Shown piece by piece: positions 33,933 to 42,078 of a stretch of DNA of 64,000 nt. The translations under genes were made by a program, and so were the position numbers. The stretch comes from UBA6016 sp041915365 (GTDB lineage Bacteria > Campylobacterota > Campylobacteria > Campylobacterales > UBA6016). The notes under the pieces were generated by a model. It searched no databases. It had not been told where the DNA came from and was given only the letters and a program-made list of their open reading frames with translations. The stretch's first letter is position 1; each line of letters begins with the position of its first letter. The DNA lies in contig JAYSBP010000004.1 in NCBI GenBank assembly GCA_041915365.1, forward strand, positions 87,098 to 151,097. The letters run 5' to 3'.

Positions 33933-35688
33933 AATATATGCCAATAAAGATTTTGGAAATGTCTCGTTTAAAGACGGCTTGAATGTAATCATTGGGAAAA
34001 TATCTAACAGGGAAGATAGGGAGCTTGATACACACAACATAGGCAAATCTCTGCTTTTAGAAGTGATTGATTTTTTACTTTTAAAAGGTATTGATGATAA
34101 GTCAAAGTATTTTTTGACACGACATAAGATTTTTTTTGATTATGTTTTTTTTGCTGAGTTAAAATTAAATAGTGGTCAATTTTTGCTTGTGCGACGAGCA
34201 ACTCAAAACAATACGAAAATATCTTTTAAACTGCTGAATACTAAATTGGATGGATTTATTGTTGATATTGATGAATGGGATTATGTTGATTTGCCTATCA
34301 AGGAAGCAAAAGAAAAACTCAATGAGTATGTTGGATTTGATGTCTTAACTAATTGGCCATATCGAAAAACAATCAATTACTTTATGCGTCATCAGAATGA
34401 TTATGTTGATGTATTTAAATTAGGAAAGTTTCAGGGCGTTCACAAAGACTGGAAGCCAATGGTTTTTGAGCTCTTGGGGTTTGATGGAAGTCTATTGCAT
34501 AAGAGACTTGATTTAAACGAACAGTTTGAAGAGAAAAAAAAAGAACTACAAACACTAGAACGAGAAAATGGGGTGGGAAGTGAAGATGAGGATAAGATTA
34601 TAGGCTTAATCGATATTCAAAAGCAGACCCTTGACAATCTTGCAAAAAATATCGATGATTTTAATTTTTTTGAGAAAGATAATATTGAAAAAGATAAATT
34701 AGTAAGCGAGCTGGACGCAAGAATTAGTGATTACAACGCACGCCATTATTACCTAAAATATGAGATTGAAAAAATTGAAAAGTCATTATCGGCAGATATT
34801 GACTATATTGATTTGGATGCACTGCGGGCAATTTATGATGAAGTCCAAATTAATTTCCCTGACACGATTTTGAACGAGTATCAAAAGGTGCTTGAGTTTA
34901 ATAAGCAAATTGGACAAGAAAGAAATAGATATCTTAAAGAAAATTTTGAGACTTACAAGATTGAACTCGATAATTTATTAATTGAACTATATAAGATAGA
35001 ACAAGAGAAATCGTTAATTTTGATGGAAATTACAAACAAATCGAGCTATGAAAAATTTAAAACATATCAAAAGCAACTGGCTAAAACTGAAGCCTACATC
35101 CTAAATCTTGAAAATAAACTTGAACAAATTGGGAATATGAGTAGGATTCAAAAAGAGCTTAGCGAAATAGAAGAGCAGATAAAACTAAAAGTAGCAGAAT
35201 TAAAAAAAGTAATTTATGCACAAAACCACAGGCATATAAGAAAACTTTTTAATGATTTTACAATCAAGGTTTTAAATGCCCCATCGATTCTATCGGTCAA
35301 AACAAACAAAGCAAACAGTATTGACTTTGAGGCAGACTATCAGAATAAAGAAGATTTGTCGATAACAGACTTATCCAAAGGATTTACATACAAAAAAATC
35401 CTTTGTGCCGCTTTTGATGTCGCATTGCTGCAACACTATAACGATAAATCTTTTTATCGTTTTGTTTATCATGATGGAATATTGGATAGCCTGGATATTC
35501 GTAAAAAAGAGACATATATTCAACATATTCGCAATGTGGTATCTGAATATAATATCCAATATATTTTAACCATCATAGAGTCTGAAACAAGCGGTATTGG
35601 GCAGGTCTTTAATTTTACAGATGACGAGATTAGATTGCGATTGTCCGATGAGTCATGTGAAACAAAATTATTTAGACAGTGTTTCTAA
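33919..35688 (+). CDS. ABC-3C-like SMC-type ATPase (DUF2326 family)
   Basis: A 589-residue coiled-coil ATPase. The N-terminus LSKIYANKDFGNVSFKDGLN, then NVIIGKISNRE and HNIGKSLLLEVIDFLL, is the modified Walker A of DUF2326 ATPases (GKS preceded by an inserted loop). About residues 190-440 are coiled coil. The C-terminus has TDLSKGFTYKKILCAAFDVA and VYHDGILDSLD (signature and Walker B region). It is the sensor/motor of the island. The DNA of this and the two preceding genes is more AT-rich than flanking housekeeping genes, which suggests transfer. Its 3' end overlaps an upstream reading extension of thyX. Confidence 0.82.
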   Translation: MQLSKIYANKDFGNVSFKDGLNVIIGKISNREDRELDTHNIGKSLLLEVIDFLLLKGIDDKSKYFLTRHKIFFDYVFFAELKLNSGQFLLVRRATQNNTKISFKLLNTKLDGFIVDIDEWDYVDLPIKEAKEKLNEYVGFDVLTNWPYRKTINYFMRHQNDYVDVFKLGKFQGVHKDWKPMVFELLGFDGSLLHKRLDLNEQFEEKKKELQTLERENGVGSEDEDKIIGLIDIQKQTLDNLAKNIDDFNFFEKDNIEKDKLVSELDARISDYNARHYYLKYEIEKIEKSLSADIDYIDLDALRAIYDEVQINFPDTILNEYQKVLEFNKQIGQERNRYLKENFETYKIELDNLLIELYKIEQEKSLILMEITNKSSYEKFKTYQKQLAKTEAYILNLENKLEQIGNMSRIQKELSEIEEQIKLKVAELKKVIYAQNHRHIRKLFNDFTIKVLNAPSILSVKTNKANSIDFEADYQNKEDLSITDLSKGFTYKKILCAAFDVALLQHYNDKSFYRFVYHDGILDSLDIRKKETYIQHIRNVVSEYNIQYILTIIESETSGIGQVFNFTDDEIRLRLSDESCETKLFRQCF

Positions 35689-35761
35689 GTTGAGCCAAAA
35701 AACTAAAATTGAGCGAGTCAAAGGCACTTGGAATCCGAATGAAACAACACAGAGAGTCCAA

Positions 35762-37129
35762 ATGAACATGAAAATTTTATATCCAAACGGTGATGAGTTC
35801 AAACCAACGAATATTGCCGTATCGGCGGCTAGGACGTGTTATTTTCCGAATGGGCTTGTGGAGCCGTCCAAAAGCGAGGGATGGGGGGCAAAAGAGAATT
35901 TGCTATCCTCTATTTTTGAGGCTGGGCATCATACTACCCTCCAGCATGCCCATTTTACGATACTGATAGACGGGATGAGCCGACATCTCATCTGGAGGCT
36001 TTTGCACTCTCATCCATACTACAACTCCGAGCAGATAAGCCAACGATACGCAAAGATGAAAGCCGAAAATTTTGTTCACCCGAAAGGAGGCGACAAAGAT
36101 GCGTGGAGTACGTACTATGAGGGTGTGTTCAAAAGCTATGAGCTTCTTACCGAAAAACTGAAAATCAAATTTGAAGAGATTTTGCCAAAATTCAAGAAAA
36201 AAGAGGCAATCAAAAAAGCTCAAGAGTTCGCCAGATATGTACTGCCACAGGGGATGGGGGCATATCTGTACCACACTATCAACCTAACGGTAGCCCTGAG
36301 ATATATAGCTGTGATAAAGGAGCTTCCGGAGGTTAGAGATGAGGCTTTGGAGTTTGTATCGCAACTCTCAAATGCGCTTTTGGAGATAGACCCGTCTCTA
36401 GCTCCTCTCATAGAGTACGCCAAGGGGGCAAAGGCCGGTTTTGCCGAATTTGATGTAGATATGCTAAAAAAAGACAAAGGCATCAAAGATGATGAAAGCG
36501 TCAAGATATTTGACGTGGTAAACCCTTATCCGTATGAGGTAAACAGCAATTACTCCGATGTACTGAGGCTCTCAAATATGAGCATAGACGGGGCAAGTCT
36601 CGGCGGTTTCACATCTTATATGAAGCTCTCTCTCTCCGCCGATGCCCAAAACCAAAGGCACAGGCGTTCCGTTGCCGTCAGGCCGTCTTTGGAGAAGATA
36701 TATAAAAAAGAGTATTACATTCCGCCTATTATCGCAAAGGATGCTGAGCTTGTTAGTATTTACAAAGATGCGATGGAGGGTGCGTATACGTTTTTTGAGT
36801 CACAGCGCTCCAAAATAGGTTTCGGCGAGGCGGTATATGCGTTGCCAAATGCCCATCTGATAGAGATAGTCGAGCGAAGCGATATAGCGAGCTTCAACCA
36901 CAAAGCGCAGATGAGACTATGCTTTAACGCTCAAGAAGAGATATATGACATCATTTACGCTCAGGTGGCAGAGCTCAGAAAAGAGGGTGTCAGGGGTGCC
37001 GATAAACTATTGCCGCCTTGTGCATTGAGGTCTCAAAACGGGATATTCCCGACCTGTCCGGAGGGGCCTAGATTTTGTGGCGTGAAGGTATGGAAAAAAA
37101 GCTTTGAAGAGCTAAAAAGAGAGTATTGA
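35762..37129 (+). CDS. thyX: Flavin-dependent thymidylate synthase ThyX, double-length form
   Basis: A protein of about 455 residues, roughly twice a normal ThyX. The C-terminal half has the exact ThyX motif RHRX7S (RHRRSVAVRPS). The N-terminal half also looks ThyX-like (HHTTLQHAHFTILIDGMSRH, then SHPYYNSEQISQRY) but LHS replaces the RHR, so that motif is degenerate. ThyX makes dTMP from dUMP with FAD and methylenetetrahydrofolate. I place the start at ATG 35762; ATG 35768 is an alternative. It overlaps the next gene by one base. Confidence 0.85.
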   Translation: MNMKILYPNGDEFKPTNIAVSAARTCYFPNGLVEPSKSEGWGAKENLLSSIFEAGHHTTLQHAHFTILIDGMSRHLIWRLLHSHPYYNSEQISQRYAKMKAENFVHPKGGDKDAWSTYYEGVFKSYELLTEKLKIKFEEILPKFKKKEAIKKAQEFARYVLPQGMGAYLYHTINLTVALRYIAVIKELPEVRDEALEFVSQLSNALLEIDPSLAPLIEYAKGAKAGFAEFDVDMLKKDKGIKDDESVKIFDVVNPYPYEVNSNYSDVLRLSNMSIDGASLGGFTSYMKLSLSADAQNQRHRRSVAVRPSLEKIYKKEYYIPPIIAKDAELVSIYKDAMEGAYTFFESQRSKIGFGEAVYALPNAHLIEIVERSDIASFNHKAQMRLCFNAQEEIYDIIYAQVAELRKEGVRGADKLLPPCALRSQNGIFPTCPEGPRFCGVKVWKKSFEELKREY

Positions 37130-37509
37130 TGTGCTTTGCAAAAGCGTTGCACTTGATTGGTGTGGCGTATTTTTTGGGGTTTTTGCTCCTCGACGCTATT
37201 GTTTTGCGTCATTTTTTGAACTCCGAGTGCCATGATAAAAAGATACTGTTCTACGAAAAAGCCAAATCTTCTTTGTATTTTTCTATATTATTAATAGTCT
37301 TTAGCGGCGTATATATGCTTATTGTGGGTAAGTTTTGGAGCGTGCCCGTGATTTCGGTGAAGATAGCTTTTGCCGCTACGGCGATAGCGATGTTTTTTGT
37401 CTCGGTGCGAGTGGTCAAGATACTCCCCAAGGGGGGCGTTCACTACTACTACGGAGCCGTCACTTTTTTTGCGATTATTGCTCTCGTCTTAGGCGCAAGC
37501 GTACGCTAA
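37129..37509 (+). CDS. Small integral membrane protein of unknown function
   Basis: A 126-residue protein with four hydrophobic helices (about residues 5-23, 45-63, 70-90 and 103-122). Its ATG overlaps the thyX stop (TGATG), so it is co-translated. I do not recognise a family. Its last codons (LVLGASVR and stop) fall in the 21-bp direct repeat that bounds the peptide island. Joining the two repeat copies would keep the same protein end, with TAG in place of TAA. Confidence 0.7.
   Translation: MCFAKALHLIGVAYFLGFLLLDAIVLRHFLNSECHDKKILFYEKAKSSLYFSILLIVFSGVYMLIVGKFWSVPVISVKIAFAATAIAMFFVSVRVVKILPKGGVHYYYGAVTFFAIIALVLGASVR
37488..37508. repeat. Left copy of the 21-bp direct repeat flanking the peptide island
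   Basis: The 21 bases beginning CTTAGGCGCAAGCGTACGC are identical to 48785-48805. Partial copies occur at 42631-42646 (16 bp) and 43487-43498 (12 bp). The left copy ends the membrane-protein gene and the right copy ends a minus-strand gene. Confidence 0.95.
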
Positions 37510-37577
37510 TAATCTTTTAAAATTAACACTAAATTAACAAAGCGTAATAATTATATTAAAAAATATTAATAAATATC

Positions 37578-37607
37578 TTGACAAAGCCGATTTTTTTTTT
37601 GTAGTAT
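37578..37607 (+). promoter_or_regulatory. Promoter of precursor gene 1 with poly-T spacer
   Basis: TTGACA (37578-37583), an 18-bp spacer containing ten consecutive T (37591-37600), and TAGTAT (37602-37607). The spacer tract is of the kind that changes length by slippage, so the promoter may be phase-variable. Transcription should begin near 37614, just before the leader stem-loop. Confidence 0.75.
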
Positions 37608-37614
37608 TTAAATC

Positions 37615-37681
37615 GTAAGGTATCTATTAGTTTTTGAGGACTTGACACCTTACATACATCCCTAAAATGTACAGGAGTACA
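37615..37681 (+). promoter_or_regulatory. 5' leader of precursor gene 1: stem-loop plus hairpin holding the ribosome site
   Basis: GTAAGGTATC (37615-37624) can pair with GACACCTTAC (37644-37653), with one mismatch. TGTAC (37668-37672), AGGA, and GTACA (37677-37681) form a small hairpin whose loop holds the Shine-Dalgarno, 5 bp before the ATG. Copy 2 (38908-38973), copy 3 (43609-43675) and copy 4 (46115-46182) keep both structures. In copies 2 and 4 the long stem is perfect, and copy 4 keeps the small hairpin with a G-T pair. Confidence 0.7.
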
Positions 37682-37682
37682 C

Positions 37683-37970
37683 ATGCAAAAGTTAGTCCAA
37701 AAAGCGGTATTTGCCGCACTGCTTGTTTCTAGTTCGGCGTTTGCCGAGGGTGACCTACTATCAAAAGCTACCGATGGAGCGGTGACTACCGCTAAAGCCG
37801 AAGCTACTACTTTGTCTAGCGATGAGATGAAGGATGTTAAGGGCGGGTTTGCGTATCAAAACCGAATATATAATGGACTCACTAGGCAATACGGCGGCTA
37901 CATAAATGCCAACACGGGCGTATGGAACAGAGGGCTCGGAAACGGCTATAGCAATTTAATCAGAAGATGA
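37683..37970 (+). CDS. Secreted precursor peptide 1: Sec signal plus double-glycine leader
   Basis: A 95-residue precursor. Residues 1-21 are a Sec signal peptide (MQKLVQKAVFAALLVSSSAF, cleavage after AFA). Then comes a leader ending LSSDEMKDVKGG (G54-G55), which matches the double-glycine consensus cut by C39 peptidases in bacteriocin export. The predicted mature peptide is 40 residues, rich in Asn, Gly, Tyr and Arg, and ends NLIRR. GG leaders normally replace, rather than follow, a Sec signal, so this tandem arrangement is unusual. It overlaps the next gene by ATGA. Function is unknown. Confidence 0.85.
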   Translation: MQKLVQKAVFAALLVSSSAFAEGDLLSKATDGAVTTAKAEATTLSSDEMKDVKGGFAYQNRIYNGLTRQYGGYINANTGVWNRGLGNGYSNLIRR

Positions 37971-38830
37971 AAATATCCCCTACCGGAGCCGCTTGCGGTT
38001 CCGCAGAAATCAAAAAACCAACGCAAGATATAAAATCGCAAGAGATTGATATTGGCGGCGAAGATGCAAAAACAAAAATAGATACATATGAAAACAAAAT
38101 CAAAACCACAAAACAAGCTATTGGATTTAACGGGGCTGCCGCCGTCGTCTCTTTCCGAAATCTGCAAAATGACGCTGTTGTTCAAATAAGCGTGACGGCT
38201 GAAAATATAGAGAGGTTTAAAGAGCGTTTTGGTGGCGAAGTTGCGGAGGACGGTAATGGTCGTTATGCTCTTGCCGGAAAAGCAGAGAGGTATATGGGGG
38301 CTTTTTGGGAGTACTACAGGGGGTTGCAGCCGGACGCCGATAACAACGGCTATATAGAGTATGCGGAGTACAAAAAAAGCAAGTCGCTCCTAGTGGGCTA
38401 TGATGAAAAAAACGGAGCTCCGGTTACAAGCGAAATAAGTTCCGGACTTACGGATAAGGATTTGGAAGATAGGGGGATCGGCGCCGACTTGAAAATAAGC
38501 GTTGACGAGGACTTTAACAATTTGTTGAAGTACGATAAAAATATTGACGGGGTCATCGGCAAAAATGAGCTTGCCGAGGGAATGGCTACGGATATGAGCA
38601 ATTTGGCGGCATCTGGAAAAGATGTTGCGTTTTTAAGATGGCTTCTTTGGCTTGCGGAAGGTATGCAGGATGAGGAAAAAAAGAAAAAAAATCAACAGAA
38701 TGCGCAGATGGAAACTACCGAGCTTAGGCGCATTATCTCGGACGGCATAAATAAGCTACCGGATATTAAAAATAGCGGAAAACTAGCCGAGCTTTTGCAA
38801 AATTTAAAAAGCAGTTTAACAAATAATTAA
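37967..38830 (+). CDS. EF-hand protein paired with precursor 1
   Basis: A 287-residue protein without a signal peptide. It has two EF-hand calcium loops: D123-x-D125-x-N127-G-Y-I-E-x-x-E134 (DADNNGYIEYAE) and D190-x-N192-x-D194-G-V-I-G-x-x-E201. A motif ALAGKAERYMGAFW before the first loop is shared, as L/N-x-GKA(E/Q), with the other EF-hand proteins here. The loops are 67 residues apart, so this is not a dockerin. The start overlaps precursor 1 (ATGA), so the two are made together. I cannot assign a function. Confidence 0.8.
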   Translation: MKISPTGAACGSAEIKKPTQDIKSQEIDIGGEDAKTKIDTYENKIKTTKQAIGFNGAAAVVSFRNLQNDAVVQISVTAENIERFKERFGGEVAEDGNGRYALAGKAERYMGAFWEYYRGLQPDADNNGYIEYAEYKKSKSLLVGYDEKNGAPVTSEISSGLTDKDLEDRGIGADLKISVDEDFNNLLKYDKNIDGVIGKNELAEGMATDMSNLAASGKDVAFLRWLLWLAEGMQDEEKKKKNQQNAQMETTELRRIISDGINKLPDIKNSGKLAELLQNLKSSLTNN

Positions 38831-39099
38831 CAAAGCGTAATAATTATATTAAAAAATATTAATAAATATCTTGACAAAGCCGATTTTTTTTTTGTAGTAT
38901 TTAAATCGTAAGGTATCTATTAGTTTTTGAGGACTTGATACCTTACATACATCCCAAAATGTACAGGAGTACACATGCAAAAGTTAGTCCAAAAAGCGGT
39001 ATTTACCGCACTGCTTGTTTCTAGTTCGGCGTTTGCCGAGGGCGACCTACTATCAAAAGCTACCGATGGAGCGGTGACTACCGCTAAAGCCGAAGCTAC
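38825..39099 (+). repeat. Long repeat R2 (copy of R1)
   Basis: Nearly identical to 37532-37805, including promoter, leader and signal-peptide codons, with A-C-C (Thr) for G-C-C (Ala) in the signal peptide. It begins inside the last codons of the preceding EF-hand gene. Confidence 0.9.
38871..38900 (+). promoter_or_regulatory. Promoter of precursor gene 2 with poly-T spacer
   Basis: TTGACA (38871-38876), an 18-bp spacer with ten T (38884-38893), and TAGTAT (38895-38900). The leader stem GTAAGGTATC/GATACCTTAC (38908-38917 with 38937-38946) is perfect in this copy, and the hairpin TGTAC-AGGA-GTACA spans 38960-38973. Confidence 0.75.
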
Positions 39100-39292
39100 G
39101 GAAGCAAAAGCTCTATCTAACGGTGAGATGAGCGATGTTAAGGGTGGTACGATATATGTAGGAGTTGGTAGTACATACTACAATGCCAATACTAGAGCAG
39201 TATACACGCCGGTAACCACAAATAGCTCCATCTATGCTAGGGCATTCGGTAGTTCATATTGGGGCAGAACTTATCCAGGCTCTGGTAGATAA
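38975..39292 (+). CDS. Secreted precursor peptide 2: Sec signal plus double-glycine leader
   Basis: A 105-residue precursor with a signal peptide nearly identical to that of precursor 1 and a leader ending LSNGEMSDVKGG (G57-G58). The predicted mature peptide (47 residues) is rich in Tyr, Ser, Thr and Asn. It contains YYNANTRAVYTPVTT and SSIYARAFGSSYWGR, and the latter is shared almost exactly with precursor 3. It overlaps the next gene by one base (TAATG). Confidence 0.85.
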   Translation: MQKLVQKAVFTALLVSSSAFAEGDLLSKATDGAVTTAKAEATEAKALSNGEMSDVKGGTIYVGVGSTYYNANTRAVYTPVTTNSSIYARAFGSSYWGRTYPGSGR

Positions 39293-40281
39293 TGAAACTA
39301 GACTTTTCTCAAGCAAGCATACAAGCCATTGGCACAGCTTATTGGGCGATGTCAGCTGAGGTAAACACAAAAACCAAACAACAGCTTGAAGCAGAAGAGA
39401 ACATCGGACAAACGTCCGATGCCTCTAAAACTTCAAAACCAAACTCAGTCACAAATGACTATGGATTGTCGCCAAGCGATAACGAACAAACCGTAGTCTT
39501 TGCAGATCCGACAAACAATAATCTCGTAAAAATAAATCTATCAAAAGAAAACATACAAAAGTTAAAAGAGCATTTTACGGATGAGAATAACTTTTATGAT
39601 AGAAAAGACGGTTCTGTTAGACTAAACGGAAAAGCTGAGGCTTTTGTATCAGGATGGTTTGGAGATATTGCATATAAAAGAGAGTTTTTGAAGGCGGATG
39701 CAAACGGTGATGGAAAGCTAAGCGAAGATGAGTATCAAAGTACAAGGAATGGCTATTCAATACAGGGTGAAGCAAAAGGCGTTGGAAGTAAGGTACTTGG
39801 CATTACAGAAACTGTAACTGAAACATACACAGCACCGCATGCATCCAGACCGATTGAATCGGAATCAATTGAATCAGAATTAAATTTTGACATAAAAGCA
39901 GACAGTAACTTTGACTCCAGCCTGACATACAAAGAGGTGCTAACTGGGTCTGGAAAAAATTATGCAACAGTCATCTTAAATAATGCCAAGGAACACTTAG
40001 GCAATGTAGACCCAAGTCAAAACCCATTCATAGATAAAACCATAGAAACCCTAAAACTACTCCTAGAGAAAACAAACAACAAAGAGACCCAAAAAGCCCT
40101 TCAAAAACTCCTAGCCGCAAACGGTAATGAAAGTGTACTAAGTATGGAAGAAAAAAAGGCTTTGGGTGAAGAACTGAAAGCTATCAAAAAACAACTAGAG
40201 TCAAAAGACGACTTAAGTAGCGTAAAAGAAGAGATAAAAACAAAAGTAGAAAACACACAGTTTATAGACGTGAGAGGATAA
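39292..40281 (+). CDS. EF-hand protein, family X (copy A)
   Basis: A 329-residue signal-less protein with EF-hand loops D136-x-N138-x-D140-G-K-L-S-x-x-E147 (DANGDGKLSEDE) and D204-x-N206-x-D208-S-S-L-T-x-x-E215. The conserved LNGKAEAFVSGWFGD precedes the first loop. The C-terminal 100 residues are long charged helices (likely coiled coil), ending QFIDVRG. It is the paralog of the protein at 43981-45045. It is co-translated with precursor 2, which suggests a role in handling that peptide, but no function is known. Confidence 0.8.
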   Translation: MKLDFSQASIQAIGTAYWAMSAEVNTKTKQQLEAEENIGQTSDASKTSKPNSVTNDYGLSPSDNEQTVVFADPTNNNLVKINLSKENIQKLKEHFTDENNFYDRKDGSVRLNGKAEAFVSGWFGDIAYKREFLKADANGDGKLSEDEYQSTRNGYSIQGEAKGVGSKVLGITETVTETYTAPHASRPIESESIESELNFDIKADSNFDSSLTYKEVLTGSGKNYATVILNNAKEHLGNVDPSQNPFIDKTIETLKLLLEKTNNKETQKALQKLLAANGNESVLSMEEKKALGEELKAIKKQLESKDDLSSVKEEIKTKVENTQFIDVRG

Positions 40282-40285
40282 CCGC

Positions 40286-41230
40286 ATGAACACCATCACA
40301 CCGACAATAACAGGCTACAATCCATCCGATACGATACTAACTACCGAAAGTACAAAGGCAAAACAAGCAACCGGAAATACAGAGTATGACGGTTCAAAGA
40401 TAGACAATCTATCTCTCCAAAGCGGTAAGCTAGTATCTTTCACAAATCAAGACGGCAACAACGTAAAAGTATATATAGACAACTCTATTCTTGATAAGTT
40501 AAGCTCAAAATTCGGAAATGATAGCTTCACTTCAACGGATAGTAATACACTAAACGCATCAGGTAAAGCACAGGAGTATCTAGCAGGGTTTTGGAAAGTA
40601 GCGCAGACCAATATTCTAAGCGCCGATAAAGACGGTAATGGGATTATAGAGGGTAGCGAGGTACTTGATGTGAAAACAAATGTAGGAGAAGACGGCTCTA
40701 TCAACACAGCCACAAATACGATGAATGTTTCAATATCGGGATTGAGAAGTATAAATGAAGATGGTGGTCTTTCACAACAAGCTAAAAATTCTATAGCAGG
40801 ACAAATAGGCCCAATGAGCATAGATACAATTTTTAATCAATTGCTAAACTATGACAAAAATAGTGATGGGAAGTTAAATACCGGTGAATTAATTTCACAA
40901 GATAAGCTGAATAGCATATATAATAAATTTGCCAATAGCAATGATGGATTGGCGCTAGAGGCAGAAGTCAAAATCGGCGATAGAACAGTAACCTATGAGG
41001 AATATATGCCAAGTGCCAAACAAGTGCAAGAATCCGAAAAAAACAAAAGAACAAAACAAACACAAGAGACATTAACTGACGATGATAAGCAAAAAATAGA
41101 AGAAAAAAAGACGGAAGAAGTAAAAAAATCTCAAGAGGTACAGGCAAAACAACAAACAGACAACATAGATAATAGCAATACAGACAAAACAACCGTATCT
41201 GCAGATTCACAACAACAAGGAATCGTGTGA
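40286..41230 (+). CDS. EF-hand protein, family Y (copy A)
   Basis: A 314-residue signal-less protein, paralog of 45050-46012. The first 125 residues are almost identical to that copy. EF-hand loops are D114-x-D116-x-N118-G-I-I-E-x-x-E125 (DKDGNGIIEGSE) and D190-x-N192-x-D194-G-K-L-N-x-x-E201. The C-terminal 70 residues are Lys/Glu/Gln-rich low complexity. It ends QQGIV and its stop overlaps the GTG of the outer-membrane protein gene (GTGA), so these two are translationally coupled. Confidence 0.8.
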   Translation: MNTITPTITGYNPSDTILTTESTKAKQATGNTEYDGSKIDNLSLQSGKLVSFTNQDGNNVKVYIDNSILDKLSSKFGNDSFTSTDSNTLNASGKAQEYLAGFWKVAQTNILSADKDGNGIIEGSEVLDVKTNVGEDGSINTATNTMNVSISGLRSINEDGGLSQQAKNSIAGQIGPMSIDTIFNQLLNYDKNSDGKLNTGELISQDKLNSIYNKFANSNDGLALEAEVKIGDRTVTYEEYMPSAKQVQESEKNKRTKQTQETLTDDDKQKIEEKKTEEVKKSQEVQAKQQTDNIDNSNTDKTTVSADSQQQGIV

Positions 41231-42078
41231 AAAAACCTTACATCTTACCACTATTACTACTTTCCTCAACACTTTTTGCCTCTGACCCCGTCACCATAGA
41301 TTCGCTTTTTAAGAGTCAAAACGGACTTAGAAGCATTACAAATCTCAGTTTTGTCAGTAGCGGTAGCTCGAATACATATGCTATTTATCCAGAGCTTATG
41401 ACTCAAAATGAGGGCAGAATATGGATGGATACAAAAAGCGTCGTACTGAACCAAGCTTTTTTGTACGGAATAAATAAAAATTTTGACTTTTTAGCGAGCG
41501 GTAGCGGTAGCTCAAACAGAAGAGAATATGTAGACTTTAGCGGCTACAAGCATGACGATATTACGGGCTTTGACTCGTTGTGGCTAGGCGGCATATACTC
41601 TTTTGACTCAATTGGCGATTTCAAGCCTCAGCTAACGGCACAGATGTCGGCGTATCAAAAAAAGAGGTATTTGGAAGAGACAAAAGGCGTATCGGCAAAA
41701 TCGTTCATACTCAAAGGCTCCCTCAAAAACTACTCCGACCCGGTGGTCTCTACTTTTTCGCTAGGAACGGTGATAAATGCCAAAAACACGATAGGTGGAC
41801 ACGAAATAGAGGATGGAAATCAGATATTTTTTGGGCTAGACCTATCCGTCATACTAAGCCCTAAGGTCTCTCTTGATATAGCGCTTGACCAGCGCTATCA
41901 AATGGAGAGCAAAACGGACGGCTATAAAGTATCAAACTCAAAGTCCATCCCCACGATGAGCCTGGGTGCCACATATGTACTAACTCCTAAATCTTCTCTG
42001 TCTATATCTGGCTCCGCAGGTGGCTCGTCGGATGCTCCAGACTCTATATTTTCTCTGTCGCTTTGGCAAAAGTTTTAA
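41227..42078 (+). CDS. Outer-membrane beta-barrel protein, FapF-like role inferred (copy A)
   Basis: A 283-residue protein. The signal peptide is MKKPYILPLLLLSSTLFA, cleaved before SDP. The rest alternates hydrophobic and polar residues as in amphipathic strands and ends SLWQKF, the C-terminal aromatic needed for Bam recognition. Such a barrel beside a C39 peptidase recalls FapF/FapD of functional-amyloid secretion, but I recognise no clear FapF sequence motif. It is 87% or more similar by eye to copy B at 47387. It starts at GTG and overlaps the C39 gene by 16 bases. Confidence 0.72.
   Translation: MKKPYILPLLLLSSTLFASDPVTIDSLFKSQNGLRSITNLSFVSSGSSNTYAIYPELMTQNEGRIWMDTKSVVLNQAFLYGINKNFDFLASGSGSSNRREYVDFSGYKHDDITGFDSLWLGGIYSFDSIGDFKPQLTAQMSAYQKKRYLEETKGVSAKSFILKGSLKNYSDPVVSTFSLGTVINAKNTIGGHEIEDGNQIFFGLDLSVILSPKVSLDIALDQRYQMESKTDGYKVSNSKSIPTMSLGATYVLTPKSSLSISGSAGGSSDAPDSIFSLSLWQKF

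Larger units (their letters stand above)
37532..37805 (+). repeat. Long repeat R1: promoter, 5' leader and signal/leader coding region
   Basis: From AATTAACAAAGCG at 37532 through the start of the mature peptide, this DNA is nearly identical to 38825-39099 and 43526-43783. It covers promoter, 5' untranslated region and the first 40 codons. The near-identity shows recent duplication or gene conversion. Confidence 0.9.
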
